The position numbers were made by a program, and so were the translations under genes. A stretch of 64,000 nt of DNA from Vitis vinifera. Taxonomy: Eukaryota > Streptophyta > Magnoliopsida > Vitales > Vitaceae. This document shows, piece by piece, positions 12,181 to 24,600 of this stretch. Location of the stretch: contig NC_081819.1 in the NCBI RefSeq assembly GCF_030704535.1, positions 13,176,001-13,240,000 of the forward strand, given 5' to 3'. A model generated the notes under the pieces. That model ran no database searches and was not told where the DNA came from. It saw nothing but the letters and a program-made list of their open reading frames with translations. Numbering within the stretch: the first letter of the stretch is position 1; each line of letters starts with the position of its first letter.

Positions 12181-12443
12181 GAAGCACTTGACTTTTATCA
12201 TGCATTTACTTCTACTTCTATTTAGATGATTTTAAACAAATTCAAACTCATGCAAATATCAGATAAATTGATAACAGCTACTTAATGGTAGAGAATTTCA
12301 AGAAGACCTGAATACAAATCCACATGGAAAATTTTGAGGGTAAAAGAAAGAAAAGGATGTTGCACTTTCTAAGAAAAAATTCTTGGTTTTTCATACAAAA
12401 CAATCAGGAAAAAAAGGAAGAAAAAGAAAGAAAAAAAAAAGAA

Positions 12444-12641
12444 CTAGAACTCAAATAGGCGTAGCTCAATCATTCCCTCTTTTCTTTTTGGAGAATACCA
12501 AGCCACAACTTTCCCAGAGCGCAGGAGCCTCAAGGAGTAGTTCAAGCTGTATGTGAAATCCTCCAACTGAGGTCCCGCTCTTCCACCTGAAGAATCCAGC
12601 AAAAGTTTAGAATCTACACGGAACACGATTGGCCCTGCCAC
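12444..12641 (-). CDS. TGD4: TGD4 exon 5 and stop
   Basis: Acceptor TTTGCAG precedes GTGGCAGGGCC. Encodes [10 protein letters not shown] to IELRLFEF and ends in TAG at 12444-12446. A purine-rich tract and AT-rich 3' sequence follow. Confidence 0.85.
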   Translation of the reverse strand: MAGPIVFRVDSKLLLDSSGGRAGPQLEDFTYSLNYSLRLLRSGKVVAWYSPKRKEGMIELRLFEF

Positions 12642-15600
12642 CTGCAAAGGCAACCACGATTCATTGTAGGATGATTTCAGTGATCAATTTCTAGAGGGCA
12701 ATTGTAACTGTTTCTTCCAAGAAAATGAAAATGATCTCCTGATTGCTAATATCATCCAGCCTGAAAATGAACTAATTCGATCTAAAGGCTCAACGGATTA
12801 GATGTCACTTATAATCATTCACATATTTTCCTCACCCAGATTGCACCAATAATAATATTATAATTTTACTCGGTTCTTTTACTCTTGTTCTCTATTCGAT
12901 CAATACTAGCAAGGGCAAGCCTCATTGTCTGGAACGTGCATTTATGAATTTTGTACCTCTAGAACTCTAGGGCCATAGAAGGTTAGACATACCTGCTGTT
13001 GAAAGATCAAATTGAGCCTTGGGGAAGATAATGGATCTTTTGCACCATTGACCGAGGAACTAAAAAGATTGGAAACCCTCTTGGCTAAAGCTGAAGCTGA
13101 ACAGATATTCAGACGAGCATCCACACGGGTAAGGTCACCATATCGCTTCCTGAATTGTCCATGTTGGAATGTACAGCAACCTGAAGCAAACAAATCAGCA
13201 CCAAAAGGACTTCTCTTCTTAGCATCCGCAGAACTTCCATCACCATGCTCCCTCGAACCCCCAAACCAGGCTTCACAAGTACCACCTACGTGTATTTTAA
13301 ACAAGAGATGAGAAACATAAAAAAAATGAAACCTAAGTACAAAGAAAACTAAAAGAAACAGGCCAATGGTCTGTACGTTTAGTGGAATTGGGTGAGGCTT
13401 CCTGAATTCCATGTGACCTCTAGTATGAGAACAGCGATGAGGAATATAAAACAAAAGCCAATTCTAATCAGAGCAATACAAATTATAAACATAAGCGAAA
13501 TGATATTACATAATGGCAAATACAAATGTGTCATTAAAGATTTTTAGCCCATATTCTTAGGTATGATGGTGCAGTCAGCCCTGTTCTGCCTATTTCCTCA
13601 ATCAAGAAGTGGTCCACAGTCAGAACCTTGAGGGTGAAAGTAATAGTAAGCAACCAAGCTTTTGCACAATAATCAATGGATGACTTAATCCTAATGTTTA
13701 TCACTTCTAATTATTTTGGTTCAGCTTCAACTGCAAAAGGAAAAAGTTAGGTCTATGAGGCAGATTTCTTGGATCTACACAAAGTAAGGAAGAAACATTC
13801 TGCTTAGACAACATCCATTCAACTTTCCACATTTGACACTTCTGTTTTCTAGTAGGCATGTTCCACTTCTACATTTGCTACATATCCAACACTCAATAAT
13901 ATTAAGTTTCCTTTCTTTCCCATTCACAGGAAATTGGAGCACGAGCTACTCCATATTGTGGGCTTATCAACATGCTGATCAAATATCACATTTAAAATCC
14001 AGAGTGCTTACTGGTAATTGGTAAATGGATGCCTTCAGAAGGTAATCTAACACATCCCTTAAATCACCATAACCTGCTGGACCAGCAGTTCAGGCATTTA
14101 TCAGTTCACATCCATGAATCTTTTTCCCCCTCTATTTTATTTTCCTTCAAAGACATGCTGTTCTTGAAGATATTCTAAAACAACAAAGGCCCCTAGTTGC
14201 TATCAGTACCTTTTTAGATATTAGTTACAGATAATCCTTTTCTTTTGGTTCCACTCTTGCAAGACAGTGCAATTGACAGAATGAAATAAGAAAAAGAATG
14301 AATTCAACAGGAAGCTGCAAGAAAGCAGCTGTGTTAATGTCACTATTTTTCCTCTGCTAGGATGAATCAAGCTTGCAGAAGAGTTCTTCAAAACCCCTCT
14401 CCATCAAAATCATAAGGTGATCAGTACTAACCCTTCAACAATTTGAACCTACTTTTTTTATAGGTGAAAGCAAATTGTATTAAAAGCACCTAAAACATGC
14501 CTAAAGTATACACGATGTATACAAGGGCAAAAAAAGGGGGAGGGATTCACAAAAAACAACACCCTCGCTCACTGACAGCCCAACCAATCAATAAAGTCAA
14601 ATAAAGACAAGGTGCTAGACCCTAAAATGTACCCTGACCCACTCCAAAAAAACTGTACATGAAGGAGTGTAGAATAGCATGGTCTGTCAAGTCTGAATCT
14701 TCAAAGGCCCTTCGATTTCTCTCCTTCCAAAGGGTCCAAAATAAGCATAAAGGAGTTGTTCTCCACGCCTTCTTTCTTTTCTTCCCAACAAAGGATCCCT
14801 GCCAACTAAGAAGGGCATCCTTGATTGAGAAAGACATTACCCATTGGACATTAAAATGAGCAAGGATGAGGTGCCACAACAAGGTTGCCTTCGGACAATG
14901 GAGAAGGTTATAGTTTGTTGACTCCTCTTCGCCTTTACACAAATAACATCTGCTTGGAAGACACCAACCCCTCCTTTTTAGCTAATCTAGAGTTAAAAAA
15001 ATTTCCCAAATTGCTTCCCAAGCAAAAAAACTGACTCTCATCATGACCAAAGGGTTCCACATAATACTTAACGAAGAAGCCTTTTGGAGAGTGCCCTACT
15101 AGGGAGTAGTAAAAAGACTTCACTGTAAAGGTACCTCCTTTTGTTACCCGCCAAGCCATGACATCCTCAACACCACTTTTGATCACTTGCCCTTGCAACC
15201 TATTAAGCAACTCTTCCACCTCTCCCAATTTCCAATCATTTATCTGTCTTGTGAACAAAGGGTTCCAACAACCCCCTTCCCTAACTTGCTCCCACATCTG
15301 GTTTACCCAAGCTTCTCTATCAATGGAAATTGAAAACAACTCTGGGAAAGCCACCGCCAGAGGATCCTCCCCACACCACCTATCCTTCCAAAACCTCACC
15401 CTCCTACGATTTCCTGCCCTAAAACCAACCCTGTTGTTGAATTCCTTCCACCCATTCCGGATTGCCTTCCAAAGACCCACCCCATAACCTTCCCTTAAAA
15501 CTCTGGAACACCACCCCCCTTCTTCCTCTCCATACTTCCTTACAATCACTAACTTCCACAGAGCCTCATTCTTAGAAGCAAATCTCTAGCTCCATTTTCC

Positions 15601-18600
15601 AAGGGGGGCCTTATTCAAAGAGGACAACTTTCTAATCCCCAAACCTCCATCCTTTTTATCCAAGCCAACTAATGACCAATACACTAAGGTGGTGTTTGTT
15701 TTTTTACTTAATTCTAAATAGAACCTTAATGCTTAATAATGTTAAATATTAGGTTGTTTGTTTTTGTAGTATTTTATTTCTATTAAGTATTAAAAAGTAA
15801 AAAAAACTAATATGTTATTTTTTCTATTTAGAAAAAGCTACATATTTTGGCTTTTTCTATTTAGTAAAAAGTTTATAATAAGTCATGAAAAAGTAGAAAA
15901 ACAAACAACCTAAATTCTAAAACTAAATTGCTTTCAGCAAAAAGCCAAAAAAACAAACACCACCTAAATGAGGCCTTCTATGGAGCTCTCCTCCCCCCCA
16001 CACCAACCCAAAGGAAATCTCTTTGAAGCTTCTCCAATCTAAGGCTCACCTTACATGGGATTACAAATAAAGAATAATAGATTGGTAGGCTAGATAAAGT
16101 GCTCTTAATTGAAGTCAATCTCCCTCCTTTCAATAAGTACTATCTTTTTCACATAGCAAGTCTTTTCTGAAATCTTTCTTCCACTACATCCCAAACTGAT
16201 AAAGACTTGAAGAAAACACCCAAAGGTAGGCCTAGATAATTAGAAGGGAAAGAGCCCACTTTACACCCTACCACCCAACCAAATCTTCTGCATTAGAAAC
16301 CTCTCCCACTGGGATTAACCCACTCTTATCCAAATTAATTTTAAGACTAGAAATTGCCTCAAACCACATGAAAGCCCAACTCAAAACCTCAAAATGCTCC
16401 TTATCTAAGTCACAAAAAATCAATGTATCATCAACAAAAAGAAGAAGGGACACTACCATACCCTCTCCTCCTCTCCCACTAGCCAAGAAACCCTTAATGA
16501 AGCCTCCCTCCATAGCCCTCTTCAAAATACTAGAAAACACCTCCATTGCCAAAATAAAGAGAAAAGGGGAAAGGGGATCTCCATGTCTTAGGCCTCTAGA
16601 ACTTTGAAAGAAACCTGTAGAGGTCCCATTAATCAGAACTAAAAACCAAAATGAGGATATACACCACTTCATCCACCTTACCCATTTTGCCCCAAAACCC
16701 ATTTTTCCATGACTACTAATAAGAATCCCCAGTTTACATGGTCATAAGCCTTTTCAATATTTATTTTGCAGATGACCCCCCTTTCTAAGCTTTTTAATCT
16801 TGAGTCTAGCACCTCATTTTCTATAAGGACTGCATCCAAGATTTGTCTTCCCTCCACAAAACCATGTTAGGAGTTTGAAATCACTCTCCCAACCACTCTT
16901 TTTAGCATGTTAGCCAAAACTTTAACTAGAATCTTATAGAGGCTCCTCACCAAACTGATGGGACAAAAGTTCCTCAAATCCTTTGCACCCACTTTCTTAG
17001 GCATAAGCACAATAAAAGTGGCGTAAAGGCTTCTCTCAAAGTGACCCAAATCATGAAACTCAGCAAAGAAACCCATAACTTCATTTTTGACAATTTCCCA
17101 CCAAGAGTGCTAAAAGGCTAAGGAAAACCCATCTGGACCAAGAGCTTTGTCTCCACTCAAGCTAGCAAGAGCTGTAAAAACCTATTCCTCAGAAAAAGGA
17201 TCCTCCAACAGCCCTGACTCTTCCTTGTTCAAGACCACAATTTGAACCTAGAACTTCCCATAAACCTTGTCCATCCCTTTACCACTTGAGCTAGGTGGTT
17301 GTATGTACCTCATTCATCTTAAATTATGCAAATACTTCAATGATATAGCAAGTGTTCACAACTCCTCAAACCAAATTGACAGAGTCCTATTCCTCTTACC
17401 ATTTCCATTTCTAAAAGAGGCAAAACAAAAAAAGGGGGGAACCAAATGATTTTAATTCGTGTCCCAAGGAGTTGGCTAAAACTGCTGGATGCTGGTGTCT
17501 ATTCATCAGAATTGCTCAATGCCTAGAACCTAGTACAAGGAGGCATGGCTAAATTATCTGATTTGCCCTTTTTTCTTGTTTGATCTCCTAGTTTAAACTG
17601 AGGTGTATCCTTTTTTCCTTGTTAAACATGCCTGATGTATACTTGACCAAGAGACATGTTAAGCTTATATCCCACACAGAAACGCTTACCATGTCATATT
17701 ATTGGACACAAATACTTCAAATACATATCATCTAGAAGAGAATAAAAATATCTCCATAGAATTTCATTAATAACAAAATAAATATAAATTCCAAAAATTT
17801 AGTATAAATTCCAAACCTATACATCATGGCACAGTAGCATCCAATATTTCTGGGAAATTTGGTATAAAACATCAAACAACCACCTGAACATTGATGATAA
17901 ATTATGATGAACAATGGTTAGTTGTAATGTAGGAAAAGTAACATAACAAAATTTTTACATGGCCATGCATAAGTAATGTGGTTTTGAATGACATTTTCCA
18001 AAGCAATTTTCGTTGTATCAAAAGGCCATCATAAAACGGTATTTGGATAGCCAGGTCCACAGTTGATATGTGACAGCTGATTAAAAAGATCCATCTCATC
18101 TTAATGCAATCATCTGAAGTGATTCTCAACCTGAAATTTTCTGGATGGTATTTCTTCTACCATGTGTCAGATAGAAATCAAATTAACAAACTCAAACAAC
18201 TGTAGCAAAAGGTCGTGGCAAGTTCATGAAGGTGGTAGTTTTAGGGAAATGACATGATTCTTGATGTCTGAGAGAAATCATGTTAACCAATCCACCCAAA
18301 TGTGATGGAAGGGGTCATGTCAAGTTCATTAAGGAGGTACTTGGGGGAAATCAACTTGAACTTGAAGATCGTGAAAGCTTTCTAAGCAATGTATGTCTAA
18401 ATTGTGACACAAAGAGAGAGGGAGAAAACAAACAAACCATTTCTATTTCACTTCAGGTGGCATTTCACATGGGATTAGAAATTTTTTGACAATATTGTTC
18501 CAATCAAAAAGGAGAGGAAAAAAACAACCAATGGTCAAATACCAGTATAGATTAACCTACAAGGTTGAGAAATAACATTTAAAGACATTCTACCCTAAAA

Positions 18601-21600
18601 ACTGTAACAGAAAATAAAATATGGTTTCACACAATTGTGGCATCCATGACCTAAAATGAAAAAGGAAGGGCAGAAGAAAACTATAGTGGCACAATCTACA
18701 ATATTGGGTTACAACAACATGGAAGAGGGTACTACAAAGTCAATTGTTAAAGCTACTGTCAGAAACTTTTTCCACAAAACCCATGTGATGAAGCAAGTCA
18801 AAACTAAATAGAAACATGATTGGCATAAAAGAGCAATTGGAGGCAACAAAATTACCAATAATTCCAGATATTGCTGCATGAGGCTCTCTAAGACGTATAT
18901 CATATGAAGGCCGCCACACCAGACCCCGTTCTGTCTTTACAATACCATCCTCCTGCTTCTCTCTTTGCCTCCACAAGTCTCTGCTCTTCTCATAAGAAAA
19001 GGCAGCTTTTGCACATAATCCAGGCATTAGAGCAGAAGGTGCCTCATCATTTATGGCATTAACAGACTGGGGATGCCCACCATTTTTGTGTATTCCAAAA
19101 CGATATCGAAGTCCAGATTCAGAAACAAGGGAAGACAAACCCAAGGATATAGATTCAGGCAACTCCCAATATCTCCCTTTATGGTCAATGAATAGCTCAG
19201 GCCATGCAGCCTCCAGTGTAATGTCATGAAAGGGTAGCTGCAAATGCACATGAATGGTTGAGGAACCTACTTCAAATGACTTTTTGTGCACCATGATGCA
19301 ACCACAAAAAATAAATAAAAATTTAAAAATAATGACAATAATAACAAGCACAATAATAGCAGTCAAGTAGCATTTCTAAAATTGAACTAAGCCTTTAACA
19401 ATTAATGTAAATAAACAAAATTTGAATTTTTGAGTCAGAGACAGATGTTAAAATGATGGTATTATTGCATTTTGTGTTTTCTTTGTTAGGGATTGTGTGA
19501 GTGATGTCTTCTTTGGTTAGAGAAACCCTCTTAGGGTCGCATGATTCTTTTTTTAGGGAAAAAACAGACAGGTTTGAAGGATTGTTCCATTGTGTGTGTT
19601 TTGGCACTATGGAAGGAAAATAATCAGAGGTCCTTTCAACGTAAAGAAGTCAGAACAAGCAATCAAATTCATGTTCCTTTGTAGTCTATTGGGGTGAGTT
19701 AGGAGGTCCATAAGGTTCCATGTCCATGATAGATTTTGTACATTGGGTTGGGACAAGTTAAAGGGTTTTTGTTTTGATGACCCTTTTTCTTTTTTTGCTT
19801 TGCCTTTTAGTGTCCTTCGTATACAGTGTGTGTACTTTGGTGCACATTTTGTTAATATATATTTATGTTTTCCAATCAAAAAAATAGCCAAGCTGTTTGA
19901 AACATATTGCTACTTGTTGGGAACAAATATCTCATATTTTAATGGCCATTAAATGAAAGAAATAATTAGATAAAAAAGACAATTATAGCAATCTAAATCT
20001 GAATTTGGTTGATTTATTTATTTATTTATTACCAGGTTTAACAAAGCAACCCACTTGGCATTGGCCTCAAAGACACTGTAAGGATAAAGAAGTCAGTTAA
20101 TACCAACCTCCTGAAAATAACATTTGCAGCATACAAATTCAGGTGAATTGACAGAATCATCCCTTCAACACAATAAATTTAACTACATAATTATTGTATG
20201 GTATTCTTAAGGCAATGATATAAGGCATCCAAATAGCTCTTATTTACATATTCCTTGTATCAGCAACAGCATCCTCTCCTTGCAATGACTTTAGTTTCAC
20301 TTGGAATCAAAAGTTCTTTTACTGCTCTCAATGCTTTTTGTTAGTTTTGTCACAAGAAATTTTTCAGGCAAAGAAGATGTTGAATCAGTGTTGTCATTTG
20401 AAAGTCAATCTTTATTAGTTGACCTTCAAAATTCATAACAAAGTTTGGAAAAAAATTGAATTTTAATTTCGCAAGCATTTTTACTGAAACCAAGTGGAGG
20501 AATTCTTCAGTTACTTTGAACAAAAAGTACATGGAGATAAATGTTCTCATCTGAAACAAATCACAGTCCTGTATAAGAATTACTGTATAAGAATTATGCA
20601 TGGATACTAAAACTTTCACCTTCAATTGATGTAGAACAACATTGGAAGCAACCCTTCAGTCTTATGAAAGAAAGAGGAAAAGAGAATCATCAAGGGTAGT
20701 TTAGTAATTTTCATATTATTGGCATGACTACACTAGCAAGCCCTAGTTTTAGCTGACGGTTTATATATATATATATATAAATTAGGATTCATTTCATTTA
20801 TGAAATGAGAGTTTTAGTAGACACCTAACTTCTTTTAAAGATATGAATGCCTTCTTATTAGTGAGATTGCTTCAGAACTCTAGCTGTGATTTATATTTTT
20901 CTTTACTTTTGTCTTCCTAGACCTCTTTCATCTCATTTTACAAGAAATAAGACATCAATAGAACCAGAAATTTAAGGATCTTGTATCATCAATTTAAGTA
21001 AGAGTACATCCCATTAATTGAATGAAAGGTTTGGATCCATAAGATCAACCATAGATTATTGTTGGGCATTGAGTTCAAAATTTAAGGGATGCATACACAT
21101 TAGTTCCCCTAAGAAAAATCCTATTAAAGAAATAGGGAAAGTACCATACACTTTATATCATGGCTGACTAAGAATGATAAAGGATTGTAGGAGTTTGATG
21201 TGTAGGCATGCCAAATTATTTATATTTCTTCAGAGTTGAGATGTTCCTTTTGTTAAGTCCCTCGCTTAGGCAATCATGCAGTGGATGTGTTTAGGCAATC
21301 ATGCAGCAGATGCCTTAGCAAAGCATGAAACAAGACATTTGGTTTTCTTTATCAGAGAGTTTACCTCTATGAATTATATAGTAAGTGTTCTACTTAATAT
21401 TTTAACTTGTGTACATAAATATGTGTGTGTTTACCCATAAAAAAAAATGTGTGTGTGTGTGTGTGTGCGTGTGCGTTCTTGTGTGTGGCTAAGAGCAAGC
21501 CAAAAGGAGAAGAAGGATGCATTAAACAGGTTTAAGCATAGCATCCAACTACTTAGAAAAAAAAAAAGAACAAACTCTAACATCCTTTTGGGATCATTCA

Positions 21601-24600
21601 TAACATTTCTTATCCTAATCATATAAGTAGGGGGCAATTGTTAGTAACTTTCCTTTCAATGTCCAATCAGGGTCTCTAGATCATAATTGTGTACCCACGT
21701 GAATTGTGCTCCCTAAGATTTGCCAATCCAAGGTGTTGTAACATTTGATTGGTCTGATTAGTGAAATTGGCATCTTGTAACTATCAAATACAACAAAAAG
21801 AATATAAGAAACTGTTTCAGCATGCCTATAAAAAAATAAATTAAAAAAAGTAACTGTTTCAGCACAATCATTAGCTAGGGAATACATCAAAATCAGTATA
21901 GCTCAAGTAATTTCATGCTCTGAGTACAAGGGAGAAATTGTTTTACATTCGGAAAAGTAATCAGACTTCTGGGCTTAACAGTCGTCAACTACTACCAGTT
22001 TGTGCTGAAGTGAAACATGATTGAACAATGATTTATTGATGAAGAATAACCTTTACTAGGAGTACTTTCAAATCCACTTAGCATCAGAAAGAATATCTAA
22101 AACAAGAGAAGAGAATGACAAAGAGTAAGCTCATTCGGGTCAAATGGTGAATTTCTACAACAAGATTTTCAGAGCTAGTGAACAAAACCTCTGTTGGCTT
22201 CTTTTAGAGCTAGAAGGGATTGAGACAAGGGGGGGACCCCCTTTTCAACTTGTTTGTTTTATCTATAGAGGTGCTCAGTTGCCTTTTAAAGAAGGCAAGG
22301 CAAGGAGATTATATTTCAGGTTTTAAGGTAAGTGGAAGAGGAGGCAAAGGCGCAGAGGTGTCTCATCTCTTATTTGCATATGACATGCTTATTCTCTATG
22401 AAGCTAGTCATGAGCAATATTACATCTAAGTTGGACCTTCATGTGGTTTGAAGCTATGATACCCGGATCCATCAATTTCACCCAATGTACCCATATCAAC
22501 ATGACATGACATGGGTGTGGGTAAGTGATCCTAGTCAGGCACTCCTACTTGCCTTTGGGTGTGGTTGTTTGATTTTTTTCACTGATATCCTTTTATTCTT
22601 TCAACTTTCTTAATAATAATTACATTAGAGAAAAACAAGAATTAGCTGAAAAGTGAACTTTTGTAAGAATATTCAAGGATAAGAAGAAAAAAAAGTGATT
22701 AGAGGGAAAAGATAAGAGCCTTTACAAATGATATCTTCACTTCCTATTTATTTTTAATTGATTTTTCTTTTATTATGTCATATCCTAGAACCCATGCCCG
22801 TTTTTTAGATCCTTCTTAGCTAAGTCCCCGTATTCTAAAATTTGAGTTGTGAGAAATTAGACACCTAAACACATACATCTAACACTCATACTCAAACCCA
22901 TGCAACATGGGTTTGAAGAATTTGGACAAGAGTGAATCAATTCTTGTGGATAGTGTCACTAATGTTGAGGAATTAGTGGCTAAGTTGTGTTGTAGAAAGA
23001 AGGATCCCCTCACTATATATTTGGATCTTCCCTTGAGAGCCCCCTATAAGTCAAGGGTTGGTTAGCATTTGGTGGAAGAGAGTATCCACAAAGGGCTAGC
23101 TATGTGGAAACGATAATATCATAGTTTTTAAAGGCACACTTAAAACATGCTTTAGGCTCAATGCGCATATCCTTAGTTATGGTGCCTCAATTGCCAAGAC
23201 GTGCATCTTGTTGGAGAGAGCATCTACTTTATTTTTCATTTTTAAGAACTTTTATTCTTGAAATTTTTATTTGCATATTGAAATTTATATGATTTCATTA
23301 CTTTCTTTTAATATTTTTTTTTAAATGTTTGGAATCTTAAATTTTTTATTAATTTGATTGGATTTTGGATCATATTTTATAAAATTATCCTAGGTCACAT
23401 TTCACTTTGCTTCGGCACAGACTCACACATTATGTTGCCCCTTACACCTAAGCTGTAAGAGAATTTTGTGCCTTAGGTGCGCCTTGTACCTTTTAAAACT
23501 ATGGACAATACCTATCTAAGGATATGAGACTCACTCGCATCAAGAGCACTTTGTAAAACTTGCCCATTTACCATATGTCTCTTTTTTTCATGCCCATGAA
23601 AGTGAATGGGAGGATTGAGAAGATTCAAAGAGATTTTTTATGGGGTAAGAAAAAACCTCACCCGGTGTGATGAAAGATCACTTGTAGGAAGAAAGATAAT
23701 GAAGGCCTTGGCACTAAAAACCTTATTCTCGAGAGGGCTTTACTAGTAAAATGAAATTAGAGGTTTGTCTCAAAAAATGATTCCCAATGGAAACGGGTTA
23801 TTGTTGAAAAGTATAGGGAGGAAGGGGATTGGTGTTTGAAGGAAAGTAAGGGTAGTTTTAGATTTGGATTGTGGAAGGCCATTAGGAGAGTTTGGAAATA
23901 TTTTAATCACAAAACCTCATTTGATGCGAGTAATAGTAGAAGAGTGAAGTTTTGGAAAAACAAATGGTGTGATGATTCATCTCTAAGAGAGTCTTTCCTT
24001 TCTTTGTATTATTCCATAGTTGGGACAAAGGATGATTAGGTGGCTGATGTATCGGATCAACAAGGTGAGAGTGGACATTTGGACCATTGCTTCTCAAGGA
24101 ATTTAAAAGATTGGAGGATGGAAAAGGTTGAAGCCTTGCTTTGAAGGCTTCAAGGCAAGGTTGTGAGTAGGAAGACAAGATGGATTGGATGGATGCAAAG
24201 AAGGGAAAATTTTCAATCAAGTCTTTATACAATTTTCTTAGGCAGGAAATATCAAAAGTGTTTTATTTGGAATGCGATGGCGTCAACCAAAGTAAGGTTT
24301 TTTTTTTGCATGGGAAGCCTATTGGGGAATCACATCCTTCTACATTGTGCTAAAGCTAAAGTGTTATGGAATTTAGTGTTTTCCTTATTCGGGATTGCTT
24401 AAGTGTAGTTAAGTTCGGTAAAAAAGTTCCTCCCAATATGACAATTATTTTACAGAAAAGAAGCAAAAGAGAATGCGGAGGATTATGCCTTTGAGCATTA
24501 TTTTGGTCTTTTTCAGAGCATTTGAAAGCAAAGAAATGTCTCATCAATCCCTTAAGTTCAATTTTCAAGGGAACCTTATGTAGTGGGTGAAGATGTATAT

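Larger units (their letters stand above)
14452..17236 (-). mobile_element. 5'-truncated L1-type LINE in TGD4 intron 3
   Basis: A non-LTR retrotransposon lies in the same orientation as TGD4. It is bounded by a 14-bp direct repeat ACAATTTGAACCTA (14438-14451 and 17237-17250) and has a short A-tail at its 3' end (T run at 14453). Decayed minus-strand frames encode reverse-transcriptase signatures, [19 protein letters not shown] and [13 protein letters not shown] (about 16268-16702), and the zf-RVT-type 3' region with [11 protein letters not shown] and [12 protein letters not shown] (about 14622-14942). Several stops and frameshifts break it. A Harbinger-like MITE is nested at 15688-15964. It is inactive and 5'-truncated, lacking the endonuclease domain. 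Confidence 0.9.
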
